DNA of 64,000 nt from Deltaproteobacteria bacterium. GTDB taxonomy: Bacteria > Myxococcota_A > Polyangia > Nannocystales > Nannocystaceae. Each line of letters begins with the position of its first letter. Position 1 is the first letter of the stretch. The translations under genes and the position numbers were made by a program. Under the pieces are notes generated by a model. The model was not told the DNA's origin. It made no database searches and was given only the letters and a program-made list of their open reading frames with translations. Shown here in pieces: positions 8,025 through 17,122 of the stretch. Where the stretch lies: assembly GCA_016709225.1 (NCBI GenBank), contig JADJEE010000002.1:868001-932000 (forward strand), given 5' to 3'.

Positions 8025-9956
8025 GTGGCCAACTACTTCGACGACAACGACGATCTCCAGTACTACTTCGAGAAGGGCATCGAGTGGGGTCCGCTGGTCC
8101 GCGCGACCGAGCGCGATCTGGGCAAGGACGGCGCGGGCGTCGACGCAGCGGTAGCCGAGACCGTCGATGGCTACCGGCAGATGGCGCAGATGGTTGGCAC
8201 CTTCGTGGCCGACGAGGTCGCGCCCGCCGGCATCGAGATCGACCGTCAGGAGTTCCACCTCGAGAAGGGCGAGGCGGTGATGCCCAAGCGCATGGCCGCG
8301 CTGTTCGAGCAGATCAAGGCGCTCGACCTGCACTGGCTGTGCGTGCCCAAGGAGCTCGGCGGCATGAACTCGCCGCTGCTGCTCTACTTCGTGAACACCG
8401 AGCTGTTCGCGCGCGCCGACGTCTCGATCACCGCCCACCACAGCTTCCACGGCGGCATCGCGCTGGCGCTGCTCATCTTCTCGATCCGCGAGGGCTCGAC
8501 GAGCTTCGACGGCAGCACCATCACCGATACCCGCTTCAAGGACGCCATCGAAGAGGTCGCGCGGGGCGACGCGTGGGGCACCATGTGCATCACCGAGCCC
8601 GACGCCGGCAGCGACATGGCGGCCATGCGGACCGTCGGTGAGCAGGACGAACACGGCAATTGGTTCGTCACCGGCCAGAAGATCTTCATCACCTCGGGCC
8701 ACGGCAAGTACCACTTCGTCATCGCGCGCACCGAGAAGGCCGCGGCGGGCAGCGAGGACGGTCCGCTCGCGGGCCTCGGCGGGCTGTCGTTCTTCCTGGT
8801 GCCGGCGTGGGACGAGGACGAGCACGGCCGCCGCCATCGCTACGTCACCATCGATCGCATCGAGGAGAAGCTCGGTCACCACGGCTCGTGCACGACCGCG
8901 CTCGGCTTCGACCGCGCGCCCGCGATCCTCCTCGGCCAGCGCGGCGAGGGCTTCAAGTACATGCTCACGCTCATGAACAACGCGCGCCTGGGCGTCGGCT
9001 TCGAGTCGATCGGCCTGTGCGAGGCGGCCTACCGCATGGCCCGCGACTACGCCGCGCAGCGACCGTCGATGGGCAAGACCATCGATCGCCACGAGATGGT
9101 CGCCGACCTGCTCGACGAGATGCGCACCGACATCCAGGGCATCCGCGCGCTCGCGATGTACGGCGCGTATCACGAGGAGCTCGCGACCAAGTACGAGCTG
9201 TTCGCCACCCGCATCGCCGGCCAGAACGAGCTCGAGACCAAGCAGCTCGAGCGCCGGGCCAAGCGCCACAAGGCCAACGCCCGCCGCGTCACACCGCTGC
9301 TCAAGTACATCGCGGCCGAGAAGGCCGTCGAGATGTCGCGCCGCAACATGCAGATCCACGGCGGCAACGGCTACATGCAGGAGTACGGCGCCGAGAAGCT
9401 CCTGCGCGACGCGCTGGTGATGCCGGTCTACGAGGGCACCAGCCAGATCCAGTCGCTGATGGCGATGAAGGACGCCCTGGGTGCGATCATGAAGGCGCCG
9501 CAGGAGTTCGTGAAGCGCCTGGCCCAAGCGCGCTGGCGCTCGCTGTCGGCCCGCGACCCGCTCGAGCGCCGCGTCGCCAAGCTGCAGCACACGGTGCTCG
9601 ACGCCCAGCAGTTCCTGGTGCGCAAGACCGCGACCGACAAGGTCCGCTCGCTGTCCGACAAGCCGCTGTCGCAGTGGCGCCACGCGTTCCTCGAGGACTG
9701 GAACCCCAAGCGCGACTTCGCCTACGCGATGCTCCACGCCGAGCGACTGACCCGCATGATGACCGACGCGGCCATCTGCGAAGTCCTGCTCGATCAGGCC
9801 CGCAAGCACCCCGAGCGCGCCGACGTGCTCAAGCGCTACCTCGTGCGCGCCGAGCCGCGCTGTCGCCACCTGCTCGACGAGATCCAGACCACCGGCGCCG
9901 AGCTGCTCGCGCGCCTGCAGCACGACGACCGCAGCAACGCTGCGGCCGCCGAGTGA
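8025..9956 (+). CDS. Large acyl-CoA dehydrogenase, FadE5-like
   Basis: 643 residues, longer than ordinary ~390-residue acyl-CoA dehydrogenases and close to the ~600-residue FadE5-type enzymes. It should oxidise acyl-CoA to enoyl-CoA using FAD. The FAD/substrate motif is CITEPDAGSDMAA. The middle domain reads WFVTGQKIFITSGHGKYHF, and the helical domain carries NARLGVGFESIGLCEAAY and MQIHGGNGYMQEY. VYEGTSQIQ should include the catalytic Glu. A ~130-residue C-terminal extension follows. Translation starts at GTG 8025, with AAAGGA 8 nt upstream deciding against longer in-frame readings. Confidence 0.85.
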   Translation: MANYFDDNDDLQYYFEKGIEWGPLVRATERDLGKDGAGVDAAVAETVDGYRQMAQMVGTFVADEVAPAGIEIDRQEFHLEKGEAVMPKRMAALFEQIKALDLHWLCVPKELGGMNSPLLLYFVNTELFARADVSITAHHSFHGGIALALLIFSIREGSTSFDGSTITDTRFKDAIEEVARGDAWGTMCITEPDAGSDMAAMRTVGEQDEHGNWFVTGQKIFITSGHGKYHFVIARTEKAAAGSEDGPLAGLGGLSFFLVPAWDEDEHGRRHRYVTIDRIEEKLGHHGSCTTALGFDRAPAILLGQRGEGFKYMLTLMNNARLGVGFESIGLCEAAYRMARDYAAQRPSMGKTIDRHEMVADLLDEMRTDIQGIRALAMYGAYHEELATKYELFATRIAGQNELETKQLERRAKRHKANARRVTPLLKYIAAEKAVEMSRRNMQIHGGNGYMQEYGAEKLLRDALVMPVYEGTSQIQSLMAMKDALGAIMKAPQEFVKRLAQARWRSLSARDPLERRVAKLQHTVLDAQQFLVRKTATDKVRSLSDKPLSQWRHAFLEDWNPKRDFAYAMLHAERLTRMMTDAAICEVLLDQARKHPERADVLKRYLVRAEPRCRHLLDEIQTTGAELLARLQHDDRSNAAAAE

Positions 9957-9992
9957 TCAGAGACCGCCCGCGCGAGGATCGAGTCCACCACC

Positions 9993-10967
9993 ATGGCCGT
10001 CGCCAACAAACACGTGCTGCAGCAGGGCCCCGTGCTCGCCACCCTCGCCCATGCGGCGTGGGCCGCCATGCGGCAACAGCTCGACGCCCGCATGGGCAAG
10101 CCCGCCTCGGGCGGTGCGATGCCGCCGTTGCCCTCGCCCGAGATCACCGCCACGCTGCCGCCGCGGCCCGCCGACCTGGTGCGGGACTACGTGCGCAACG
10201 TCGGCGGTGACGCGAGCGCCTACCGTGGCACCGTGCCCGCCCACCTGTTCCCGCAGTGGGGCTTCCCGCTGACGGCCAAGACCCTCGAAGGCATCCCGTA
10301 TCCGCTGGTGCGGGTGCTCAACGGTGGCTGCCGCCTGCGGATGAACGCGCCGCTGCCGGCCGACGCGTCGCTGCACGTGCGGGCGCGACTCGAGGACATC
10401 GACGACAACGGTCGCCGTGCGGTGCTGCACCAGCGCATCGTCACCGGCACCGAGGAGCACCCCGAGGCGGTGGTCGCCGACTTGTTCGCGATCGTGCCGC
10501 TGGGCGGGGGCCGCGAGGCCGGCAAGTCGAACGGCGCCCCGCGGGCCGAGGGCGAGAAAAAGCAGACCGTGCGGGTGCCCGCCGACGCCGAGGAGCTGCA
10601 GCGCTGGCGCATCGGTGCCAACGCTGGGCTCGACTTCGCCAAGCTCACCGGCGACTTCAACCCCGTGCACTGGGTGAAGCCCTACGCCCGCGCGGCCGGC
10701 TTCCGCTCGACCATCCTGCACGGCTTCGCGACCCTGGCCCGCACCATCGAAGGTCTGCAGCGCACCATCTTCGCCGGCTCGATCCACGCGCTCGCAGAGA
10801 TCGACGTGAAGTTCACCAAGCCGCTGGTGCTGCCCGCCAAGGTGGGCCTGTACATCCGCGGCGACGAGGTCTGGGTCGGCGACGCCCCGGGCGGTCCGGC
10901 GTACCTCGCGGGCCACTTCGTTCGCACCACGCCCGCGGTCGCGACCGCGTCGGAGAGCACACCATGA
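9993..10967 (+). CDS. MaoC-like enoyl-CoA hydratase/dehydratase
   Basis: 324 residues. The C-terminal hot-dog domain has the R-hydratase motif: FAKLTGDFNPVHWV (about 213-226) followed by ILHGFATLARTIEG. The N-terminal half (RPADLVRDYVRNVGG to DLFAIVPLG) looks like a second, degenerate hot-dog repeat, as in double-hot-dog HtdX-type proteins. It should hydrate trans-2-enoyl-CoA to (R)-3-hydroxyacyl-CoA, the substrate of the FabG-type reductase that follows. Its stop overlaps the next start by ATGA (10964-10967). The neighbours before and after supply the preceding and following reactions. Confidence 0.82.
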   Translation: MAVANKHVLQQGPVLATLAHAAWAAMRQQLDARMGKPASGGAMPPLPSPEITATLPPRPADLVRDYVRNVGGDASAYRGTVPAHLFPQWGFPLTAKTLEGIPYPLVRVLNGGCRLRMNAPLPADASLHVRARLEDIDDNGRRAVLHQRIVTGTEEHPEAVVADLFAIVPLGGGREAGKSNGAPRAEGEKKQTVRVPADAEELQRWRIGANAGLDFAKLTGDFNPVHWVKPYARAAGFRSTILHGFATLARTIEGLQRTIFAGSIHALAEIDVKFTKPLVLPAKVGLYIRGDEVWVGDAPGGPAYLAGHFVRTTPAVATASESTP

Positions 10968-12388
10968 GCGACTTCCTGCTCGAGAACCAAGCCGCCCGCA
11001 AGTTGATCCAGACCCTCGGACTGCCGGTCCCGGTGCCCACGCGGCTGCGTCGCGCCAAGGGTCCGTGGGACGAGCGCCCGCTGCACGACGACGACATCGT
11101 GGTCGGTGCCGCGCCCGGTGGCGCGATGACGGCCGTGCTGGCGCAGACGTTGACCATGGCTGGCGCGTCACCGCTGCTGGCCCGCGCCGATCTGCTGCCG
11201 GCGTTCGCCGAACCCGGCGAGGCCTTCGGTCGCCCCGCCAAGCTCGTGCAGGCCGATGCCCTGCCCGAGGGCATGAAGGTGCGTGGCCTCGTCTTCGATG
11301 CCACCAACCTCGGCGACCCCAGCGAGCTGGTGGCGCTCTACGAGTTCTTCCACCCGCTGGTGACGCGCTTGGCCGGCTGCGGTCGCGCGATCGTCATCGG
11401 CCGCCCGCCGAGCTCGTTCGAGTCGGCCCAGGTCGCAGCGTCGCACGCCGCGCTCGAGGGCTTCGCGCGCAGCCTCGCCAAGGAAGTCGGCAAGCGCGGC
11501 TCGACCGCGCACGTGGTCTACGTCGAGCGCGGCGCGGAGCCCCGCGCCGAGTCGGTGCTGCGGTTCCTGTTGTCGGCGCGCTCGGCCTTCGTGTCGGGAC
11601 AGCCGATCACCGTGACCAACGAGGCCCGCGCGCCGCAGTCGTGGCAGTGGGTGCGGGGCCTGGCCGGCAAGGTCGCGATGGTCACCGGTGCCGCCCGCGG
11701 CATCGGCGAGGCCACCGCGGAGCTTCTCGCGGCCGAGGGCGCCCACGTGGTGTGCCTCGATCGACCGCAGGACGACGCGCTGGTGGCCCAGGTCGCGCGT
11801 CGCATCGGCGGCTCGGTGCTGCTGGCCGACCTCGGCACCGCCGACGTCGCCACGACGATCGTCGAGCACCTGCGCAGCGAGTACGGCGGGGTCGACATCG
11901 TGGTGCACAACGCCGGCATCACGCGCGACAAGACCCTCGCGAAGATGAAGCCAGAGGCCTGGCAGCAGGCGCTCGACGTGAACCTGGTGTCGGTCGCCCG
12001 CGTGACCGCGGCGCTGCTCGAGGGTCCGCTGCGCGACCACGGCCGCGTGGTGTGCCTGTCGTCGGTGGCCGGCATCGCCGGCAACATGGGCCAGACCAAC
12101 TACGCCGCCAGCAAGGCCGGGATCCTCGGCTATGTCGGCAAGCTCGCGCGCCACACCGCCGCGCGCGGCATTACCGTCAACGCGATCGCGCCGGGCTTCA
12201 TCGAGACCCGACTCACCGCCGCGATCCCCGTCATGATCCGCGAGGCTGGACGCCGTCTGTCCAACCTCGGTCAGGGTGGCCTGCCGCGCGACGTCGGCGA
12301 GGCCATCTCGTTCCTGGTCAGCCCCGGTGCCCACGGGGTCAACGGCCAGGTGCTGCGCGTCTGCGGCGGCGCCCTCATCGGCCGCTAG
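10964..12388 (+). CDS. High-molecular-weight 3-oxoacyl reductase (FabG4-like SDR)
   Basis: 474 residues, almost twice the size of ordinary FabG. The C-terminal SDR domain (about 228-474) shows the Rossmann motif VTGAARGIGEA, NAG as VVHNAGITRDKTL, catalytic Ser in CLSSVAG, YAASK (Tyr/Lys pair) and NAIAPGFIET. The N-terminal ~220 residues form a second Rossmann-like domain lacking these active-site motifs, as in mycobacterial FabG4/HMwFabG. It should interconvert 3-oxo- and 3-hydroxyacyl-CoA with a nicotinamide cofactor. Translation is coupled to the MaoC gene by an ATGA overlap. Confidence 0.85.
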   Translation: MSDFLLENQAARKLIQTLGLPVPVPTRLRRAKGPWDERPLHDDDIVVGAAPGGAMTAVLAQTLTMAGASPLLARADLLPAFAEPGEAFGRPAKLVQADALPEGMKVRGLVFDATNLGDPSELVALYEFFHPLVTRLAGCGRAIVIGRPPSSFESAQVAASHAALEGFARSLAKEVGKRGSTAHVVYVERGAEPRAESVLRFLLSARSAFVSGQPITVTNEARAPQSWQWVRGLAGKVAMVTGAARGIGEATAELLAAEGAHVVCLDRPQDDALVAQVARRIGGSVLLADLGTADVATTIVEHLRSEYGGVDIVVHNAGITRDKTLAKMKPEAWQQALDVNLVSVARVTAALLEGPLRDHGRVVCLSSVAGIAGNMGQTNYAASKAGILGYVGKLARHTAARGITVNAIAPGFIETRLTAAIPVMIREAGRRLSNLGQGGLPRDVGEAISFLVSPGAHGVNGQVLRVCGGALIGR

Positions 12389-12448
12389 CGCGTTCCTCGT
12401 CCCCACCCCATCGCCCGCGGCCCTCGCCGCGCGCCGCCGGAGCCTGCC

Positions 12449-13789
12449 ATGTCCGAAACCACCGCCCGCAACAACGGTCCCGCGTACTCCTACCAGCCGC
12501 CCAAGGGTCGCCGCGCCGTGATCGTCGCCGGTCTGCGCACGCCTTTCGTGAAGGCGTTCGCGGAGTTCCTCAAGCTCGACACCATCGCGCTCGGTGATGC
12601 GTGCGTGCGCAGCCTGCTCGAGAAGACCGAGATCGATCGCAACGCGATCGATGCGATCGTCTGGGGCGGCGTGATCCTGCCGGGCCTCGCGCCCAACGTC
12701 GCCCGCGAGATCGCGCTCGACCTGCGTCTGCCGGCCCACGTCGAGGGCCACACCGTCACGCGTGCGTGTGCCTCGGGCCTGCAGGCGATCACCCAGGCGG
12801 CGGCGGCGATCGAGCGTGGCGAGTGCGACGTCGCCATTGCCGGCGGCTCCGACTCGACCAGCAACGCCGAGCTCAAGCTGCCGCAGAAGGTCGTGCACGC
12901 CCTGGCGCCGCTGGCGTTCGGCAAGGCCACGCCCAAGGACTACCTCGGCGTGCTCGCGCAGCTGATGCCGCTGTCCGAGGTGTTGCCGAAGATGCCCAAG
13001 ATCGCCGAGCGCACCACCGGCGAGGTGATGGGCGAGTCGGCCGAGCGCATGGCCGAGCGCAACGAGATCAGCCGCGAGGCCCAGGACGAGTTCGCCGCGC
13101 GCTCGCATCACCGCGCCGCGGCCGGCATCGCGTCGGGCCGTCTGCGTCGCGAGATCTGCAAGGTCGAGACCCCCGACGGCAAGACCGTCACGTCCGACAC
13201 CATCGTGCGCGCCGACACCAGCGTCGACAAGCTCGCCAAGCTACGGCCGGTGTTCGCCAAGGGTGGGACCCTGACGGCGGGCAACTCGAGTGCGCTCACC
13301 GACGGCGCGGCCGCGGTGTTGCTGATGAGCGAAGAGAAGGCCCGCGCACTCGGCTACACGCCGCTGGCGTTCTTCCGCAGCTGGGCCTACCGCGGGGTCG
13401 ATCCCGCCGACCAGCTGCTGATGGGCCCGGCACTCGCGATGCCGGCGGCGCTGGCCAAGGCCGGCATCACGCTGGCCGACTGCGACCTCGTCGACATGCA
13501 CGAGGCCTTCGCCGCGCAGGTGTTGTCGGTGCTCAAGATGCTCGGGAGCGACGCGTTCGCCAAGGCTCGACTCGGTCGCGACAAGGCGGTCGGCGAGGTC
13601 GATCCCGCACGCCTGAACGTCTACGGCGGCTCGGTTGCTCTCGGTCACCCCTTCGGTGCCACCGGGGCCCGCATGGTCACGACGATGGCCAACGAGCTGC
13701 ACGAGTCGCGACGTCGCTTCGCGCTGTTGGGCATCTGCGCGGCGGGTGGCCTCGGCGCCGCGGCCGTGCTCGAGCGCGCCGACAGCTGA
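12449..13789 (+). CDS. Acetyl-CoA C-acyltransferase (thiolase, FadI/FadA2-like)
   Basis: 446 residues with the complete thiolase signature. The nucleophilic Cys is C107 in VTRACASG, followed by AGGSDSTSNAE. H351 lies in DMHEAFAAQ, H400 in LGHPFGATGAR and C430 in GICAAGGLG. It cleaves 3-oxoacyl-CoA with CoA to give acetyl-CoA and a shortened acyl-CoA, closing the cycle begun by the three genes upstream. The length and the HEAF motif fit the FadI/FadA2 branch. It lies 60 nt after fabG4 on the same strand and is probably the last gene of the operon, since the next gene is convergent. Confidence 0.9.
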   Translation: MSETTARNNGPAYSYQPPKGRRAVIVAGLRTPFVKAFAEFLKLDTIALGDACVRSLLEKTEIDRNAIDAIVWGGVILPGLAPNVAREIALDLRLPAHVEGHTVTRACASGLQAITQAAAAIERGECDVAIAGGSDSTSNAELKLPQKVVHALAPLAFGKATPKDYLGVLAQLMPLSEVLPKMPKIAERTTGEVMGESAERMAERNEISREAQDEFAARSHHRAAAGIASGRLRREICKVETPDGKTVTSDTIVRADTSVDKLAKLRPVFAKGGTLTAGNSSALTDGAAAVLLMSEEKARALGYTPLAFFRSWAYRGVDPADQLLMGPALAMPAALAKAGITLADCDLVDMHEAFAAQVLSVLKMLGSDAFAKARLGRDKAVGEVDPARLNVYGGSVALGHPFGATGARMVTTMANELHESRRRFALLGICAAGGLGAAAVLERADS

Positions 13790-13798
13790 GCAAACCCG

Positions 13799-13863
13799 GC
13801 CGGTGCCACCGGCGGCGCGCAGCGCTGCCGACGCGCGCTACGCTCGCAAGGGTGGCACCACCC
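13799..13863. terminator. Possible bidirectional termination region
   Basis: Two short inverted repeats between convergent genes: GCCGG-TGCCA-CCGGC (13799-13813) and GGGTG-GCAC-CACCC (13850-13863). Neither is followed by a T-run, so this is only a weak terminator candidate. Confidence 0.25.
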
Positions 13864-13870
13864 GAGGGCG

Positions 13871-15721
13871 TCATGGCGCCTGAGCCGTCGCGTCGTCGCG
13901 TTCGACGGCGCGCAGATCGGCGAGCCCGCGCACGACGACGGTGCGCAGCACCGGCACACTCAGCGGATCGTCGGCGATCGCCTGCAGCACCGAACCCACG
14001 CTGCCGCCGTCGGCGGTGCGCACGTCGTGGTGGTGTAGCAACCACGTCAGCGCGCGCTGCATCGCCTCCGACTCCGCGGCGATGACCGCGTCGGCGTGAT
14101 AGCGCTGTACGAACGTGAGCACGGCCTCGATGGCGCCGGGGTCATCGAGCTGGGAGATCACGTCGACGATGTCGACCAGCTCCGCGGTGGTGGTGCCGGG
14201 GTGCAGCAGCAGCGCCGCCAGCTCGGCGACCACCTCCGGGCGCGCCGACGCCAGCGCCTGCCGGATCGCGGGCGTCACGTCCGCGCGGGGCTGGCCGAAG
14301 CGGGGTCGCGTCTGCAGGGTCGCGAGCCCGGCCCGCAGCTCGGCCGGCGAGGCGCTGCCCCAGCGCGCCTCGACGATGTCCTGCGCATGGCGCCGCAGCG
14401 CGACGCTGGCCTCCGCGTCGTCGCCACGCAGCTCGCCGTGCGCCAGCGCGTGGACCCGTCGTCGGACCGCGATGTCGTCGTGCCGCCACAGCAGTTCAGC
14501 GGCGATCCGCTGCGCGGGCAGCAGCCGCGGGTCGGCGTCGAGCAGCAATCGCTCGAGCTGCGCGAGCACGCGAGGATCGTCGGGCAGCCGGGGGTTGCGA
14601 CGCGTGACCTCGGTCGCGCCGAGCACGAGCGCCCCGCGGATCGGCTCGCCGCCGCCGATGCGCCGCAGCTCGCGACCGTCGCTGTCGGACAGCACCACGA
14701 TGCCGCCGTCCTCGCGCGCCAACACCACCCGCTCGCCGGTGACCTCGGCGGCCACGACCTCGCCGTCCTCGGTGTGCAGCCAGCGCGCGCGCAGCGGCTG
14801 GCCCTGCGGATCCAGTCGCATCGCGACCACCGTACGACGCGCGAGCACCATCGCGTCACGCGGGGTCGCGTCGACGTTCGACCACCGCAACCACAGCCGT
14901 AGTCGCTCGTCGTCGCTGTGGCCATCGTCGATGCGATCGCCGATGCGGAACGCGTCGGCATGGCCCGCCAGCAGCTCCCGCGGCGCGAGGTCCTCTTGTC
15001 CACCGCCGACGGTCACCCACCGCGTGCCGCCGCCCACCAACCACATCCCCTGGGCATGCCGCACCCGCTCGAGCGCGAGGCCCTGCCGACGCGCGGCCGC
15101 GACGTCGACGCGCGCCGCCTCGCGACCGTTGCGAAGCCGCAGCGCGATCACCTGATCGGCGGTCGGCACCGCCACCACCGCACCGGCCACGTCGGGGATG
15201 CCCAGCGGCGCCGCCGAACGGCGCCGCCACGCCGGCTCACCGGTCTCGGTCGAGAACGCGAGCACCTCGCCGCGTACGTCGGGCCGATCGTGCAGGACCG
15301 TGGCCACGATCCACGGCTCGTGGATCACCACGCCGGTGAGCGCCTCGCCGGCCAGGCCGAGCGTGTGGACCACGTGGCCGCTGGCGCGCTCCACCACCGC
15401 CAGTTGGTTGCCGCGGATCGGCAGGACCACATGGTGTGCGCTCGCGACCGGATGACCCGTCACCACCAGCGGCAGCTGCCAGCGCGTGCGACCGTGGATC
15501 GGATCGACCGCGACCACGCGCGTGCGCTCGACCATCACCACCAACGGCAGCGCCGCCGCCTCGGCGTCGAGTTCCGCGGTCGCGCCCTCGTCCTGCGCGT
15601 GCGCGAGGAGGTTGCCGTGCTCGGCCCCCTGCGCCGGCAGCACGCGGGCACAACCGCCGCCCGCCACCGCCACCCACGCGCCCAAGCACAGCCAGCGCAG
15701 GGCGCCGGCTGCCGACGTCAC
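13871..15721 (-). CDS. Lipoprotein with PQQ-like beta-propeller and HEAT-like repeats
   Basis: 616 residues. The signal peptide has a lipobox (VAGGGC at about 24). From about 60 to 345, repeated blades such as RVVAVDPIHGRTRWQLPLVV, VLAFSTETGEPAWRRRSAA and VVLSDSDGRELRRI resemble PQQ-type WD propellers. From about 370 to 600 the protein is all helical, with HEAT-like pieces (ARPEVVAELAALLLHPGTT; DPGAIEAVLTFVQRY; SVPVLRTVVVRGLADL). It probably acts as an envelope protein-protein scaffold. The start overlaps the stop of the upstream HEAT protein (ATGA), so the two are produced together. No enzymatic motif seen. Confidence 0.6.
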   Translation of the reverse strand: MTSAAGALRWLCLGAWVAVAGGGCARVLPAQGAEHGNLLAHAQDEGATAELDAEAAALPLVVMVERTRVVAVDPIHGRTRWQLPLVVTGHPVASAHHVVLPIRGNQLAVVERASGHVVHTLGLAGEALTGVVIHEPWIVATVLHDRPDVRGEVLAFSTETGEPAWRRRSAAPLGIPDVAGAVVAVPTADQVIALRLRNGREAARVDVAAARRQGLALERVRHAQGMWLVGGGTRWVTVGGGQEDLAPRELLAGHADAFRIGDRIDDGHSDDERLRLWLRWSNVDATPRDAMVLARRTVVAMRLDPQGQPLRARWLHTEDGEVVAAEVTGERVVLAREDGGIVVLSDSDGRELRRIGGGEPIRGALVLGATEVTRRNPRLPDDPRVLAQLERLLLDADPRLLPAQRIAAELLWRHDDIAVRRRVHALAHGELRGDDAEASVALRRHAQDIVEARWGSASPAELRAGLATLQTRPRFGQPRADVTPAIRQALASARPEVVAELAALLLHPGTTTAELVDIVDVISQLDDPGAIEAVLTFVQRYHADAVIAAESEAMQRALTWLLHHHDVRTADGGSVGSVLQAIADDPLSVPVLRTVVVRGLADLRAVERDDATAQAP

Positions 15722-16326
15722 TCCGGCACCCAGAGGATCTCGTCGTCGGCGACGTCGTCCTCGACCTCCGCGGTCGCCGTCGCGGCCTCGAGCTCGCGCG
15801 CGAGCTCGGGATCATGCGCCAGCATCTCGCGCAGGTGGGTCTGCGCGGCCGCACTGGGGTGACGGCGGGCCAGCACCCAGGCCACGCGACGGATCGCGGG
15901 ATCCATGTCGATCGTCGCCGCCGCGATCGCGCGGTCAGCCTGCGCCGCCGAGGTCGCGGCCCACGCCTGCAGTGCGTGCCCCCGGACGTCGGCGCGGCGG
16001 TAGCTCGCGAGCTCGACGACGACGTCGAGCAACTCGACGCGCGGCGCATCGCGATAGGCATCGAGCATTGCGATGAGTGCGGTGGGTGGTGCGCCACGGC
16101 GCACGCGCTCACGCAATGCCCGTTGCGACGCGGGCGAGGCTTCAGCGAGCCAGCCCACCAGGTGCGCCGAGACCTCCGACACCGCCTGCTCGGGGACGTT
16201 CGGCATCGCGTCGGCGGCGTGCCCCGGGTGCGTCGCTGCGCCCGTGCTGCGCAGCATCGCCGAGTCCTGCCCGCTCGCGGCCGCCGCTCCCAACAGGAAC
16301 GCCAAACTGATCGCTTCCGGTGTCAC
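15718..16326 (-). CDS. Exported HEAT-repeat protein
   Basis: 202 residues. The N-terminus (PEAISLAFLLGAAAASGQ) is hydrophobic and could be a signal peptide, although it is short. Helical repeats with the HEAT pattern follow: APRVELLDVVVELASYRRADVRGHALQAW, and AAATIDMDPAIRRVAWVLARRHPS. The C-terminus is acidic. Translation starts at GTG 16326; the upstream frame closes nearby. The pair formed with the propeller-HEAT lipoprotein (ATGA overlap) suggests one complex. Function unknown. Confidence 0.55.
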   Translation of the reverse strand: MTPEAISLAFLLGAAAASGQDSAMLRSTGAATHPGHAADAMPNVPEQAVSEVSAHLVGWLAEASPASQRALRERVRRGAPPTALIAMLDAYRDAPRVELLDVVVELASYRRADVRGHALQAWAATSAAQADRAIAAATIDMDPAIRRVAWVLARRHPSAAAQTHLREMLAHDPELARELEAATATAEVEDDVADDEILWVPE

Positions 16327-16923
16327 GCCAGGTCACCCATCGGCCCGCACGACGGCGCAGGCACCACCCGGGTTTATGCGACGCCTTGCGCCGGCCTTCA
16401 ACTTTCGCGCCGACGGGCCGAGCAGCGCGACGGGCAGCTCGGGCGATCCGGGATCTCGCGCGCCCGCCCATGCGTGGGCGCGTGCGGTGCGTCGCCAAGG
16501 TGTTCGTCGGCGTGTCGCCCGGTACGGGTGCGACAGATGTAGCGCAGCACGCATCGCCGGCCGATCGAGATCGCCAGCTCACCGCCGGCGCGACGATCGC
16601 TGGCGGCGTCGCTCCGATCGGCATGGTCGCGATCGGGGCGATCCGTGCCGCCGGCGGCGATGCATGGCACGGCCCTGCCTCACCTCGGCAGGGGCTGTGG
16701 ACGCCGGTTGGCGAGCCCCGGACGCCGTGCGATGGCCGGCGCGCAGATGCCGGCCCGGGTGTCAGAACGACGTCACCTCCGCCGACGCCAGGGCACCGCG
16801 ATCATGGCGACCGGGCGAGATGCAACGCGGTTGACGTTCGCGTCACCGGGCGACCCACGGAATCACCCCACGCCGCGGGTGGCGGCCGGGGCTGGCATCG
16901 CCGTTGCTTCGAGCAGTGCTCGC
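16327..16923. other. Gene-poor stretch
   Basis: About 600 bp without a convincing gene. Plus- and minus-strand frames here translate to Arg/Pro/Ala-rich sequence with no domain pattern. The stretch holds the promoter of the HEAT pair at its left end and a CCCTGCC-TCACCTC-GGCAGGG hairpin at 16673-16693. I see no tRNA-like fold and no repeats shared with the rest of the window. Confidence 0.4.
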
Positions 16924-17115
16924 ATGGCCGCGCGCGAACCCAGCCCCGCAGTGCCCGCCGCCCCGGACTCCAGCGATCGCGATCGACTCGACGAGCTGCG
17001 GTCCGAGTTGGGCCAGGTCGAATGGCTGAGCCGAGAGCTACGCGCGCGCGAGAGCCTGCGGCGTCGCGTCACCGAGGCCTCGCTGTGGACGCGCCTGTGG
17101 GCGTGGACGCAGTGA
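16924..17115 (+). CDS. Small coiled-coil protein, hypothetical
   Basis: 63 residues. The first 18 residues are Pro/Ala-rich. The rest is a charged heptad-like helix (DRDRLDELRSELGQVEWLS, then RARESLRRRVTEASLWTRL) ending in a Trp-rich tail (LWTRLWAWTQ). This composition is unlike the Arg-rich shadow frames around it and supports a real short gene. The frame is open further upstream, but the added residues look random, so I chose ATG 16924. It converges with the malate-synthase-like gene 8 nt away. It could also be non-coding. Confidence 0.4.
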   Translation: MAAREPSPAVPAAPDSSDRDRLDELRSELGQVEWLSRELRARESLRRRVTEASLWTRLWAWTQ

Positions 17116-17122
17116 TCGGACG

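Noticed and set aside
11168..13111. A 647-codon minus-strand frame over fabG4 and thiolase
   Set aside because: Shadow of two clear enzyme genes, His/Arg/Gly-rich with no motif.
16645..16923. Longer N-terminus for the small coiled-coil protein
   Set aside because: The added 93 residues are Arg/Pro-rich and irregular, like the shadow frames nearby.
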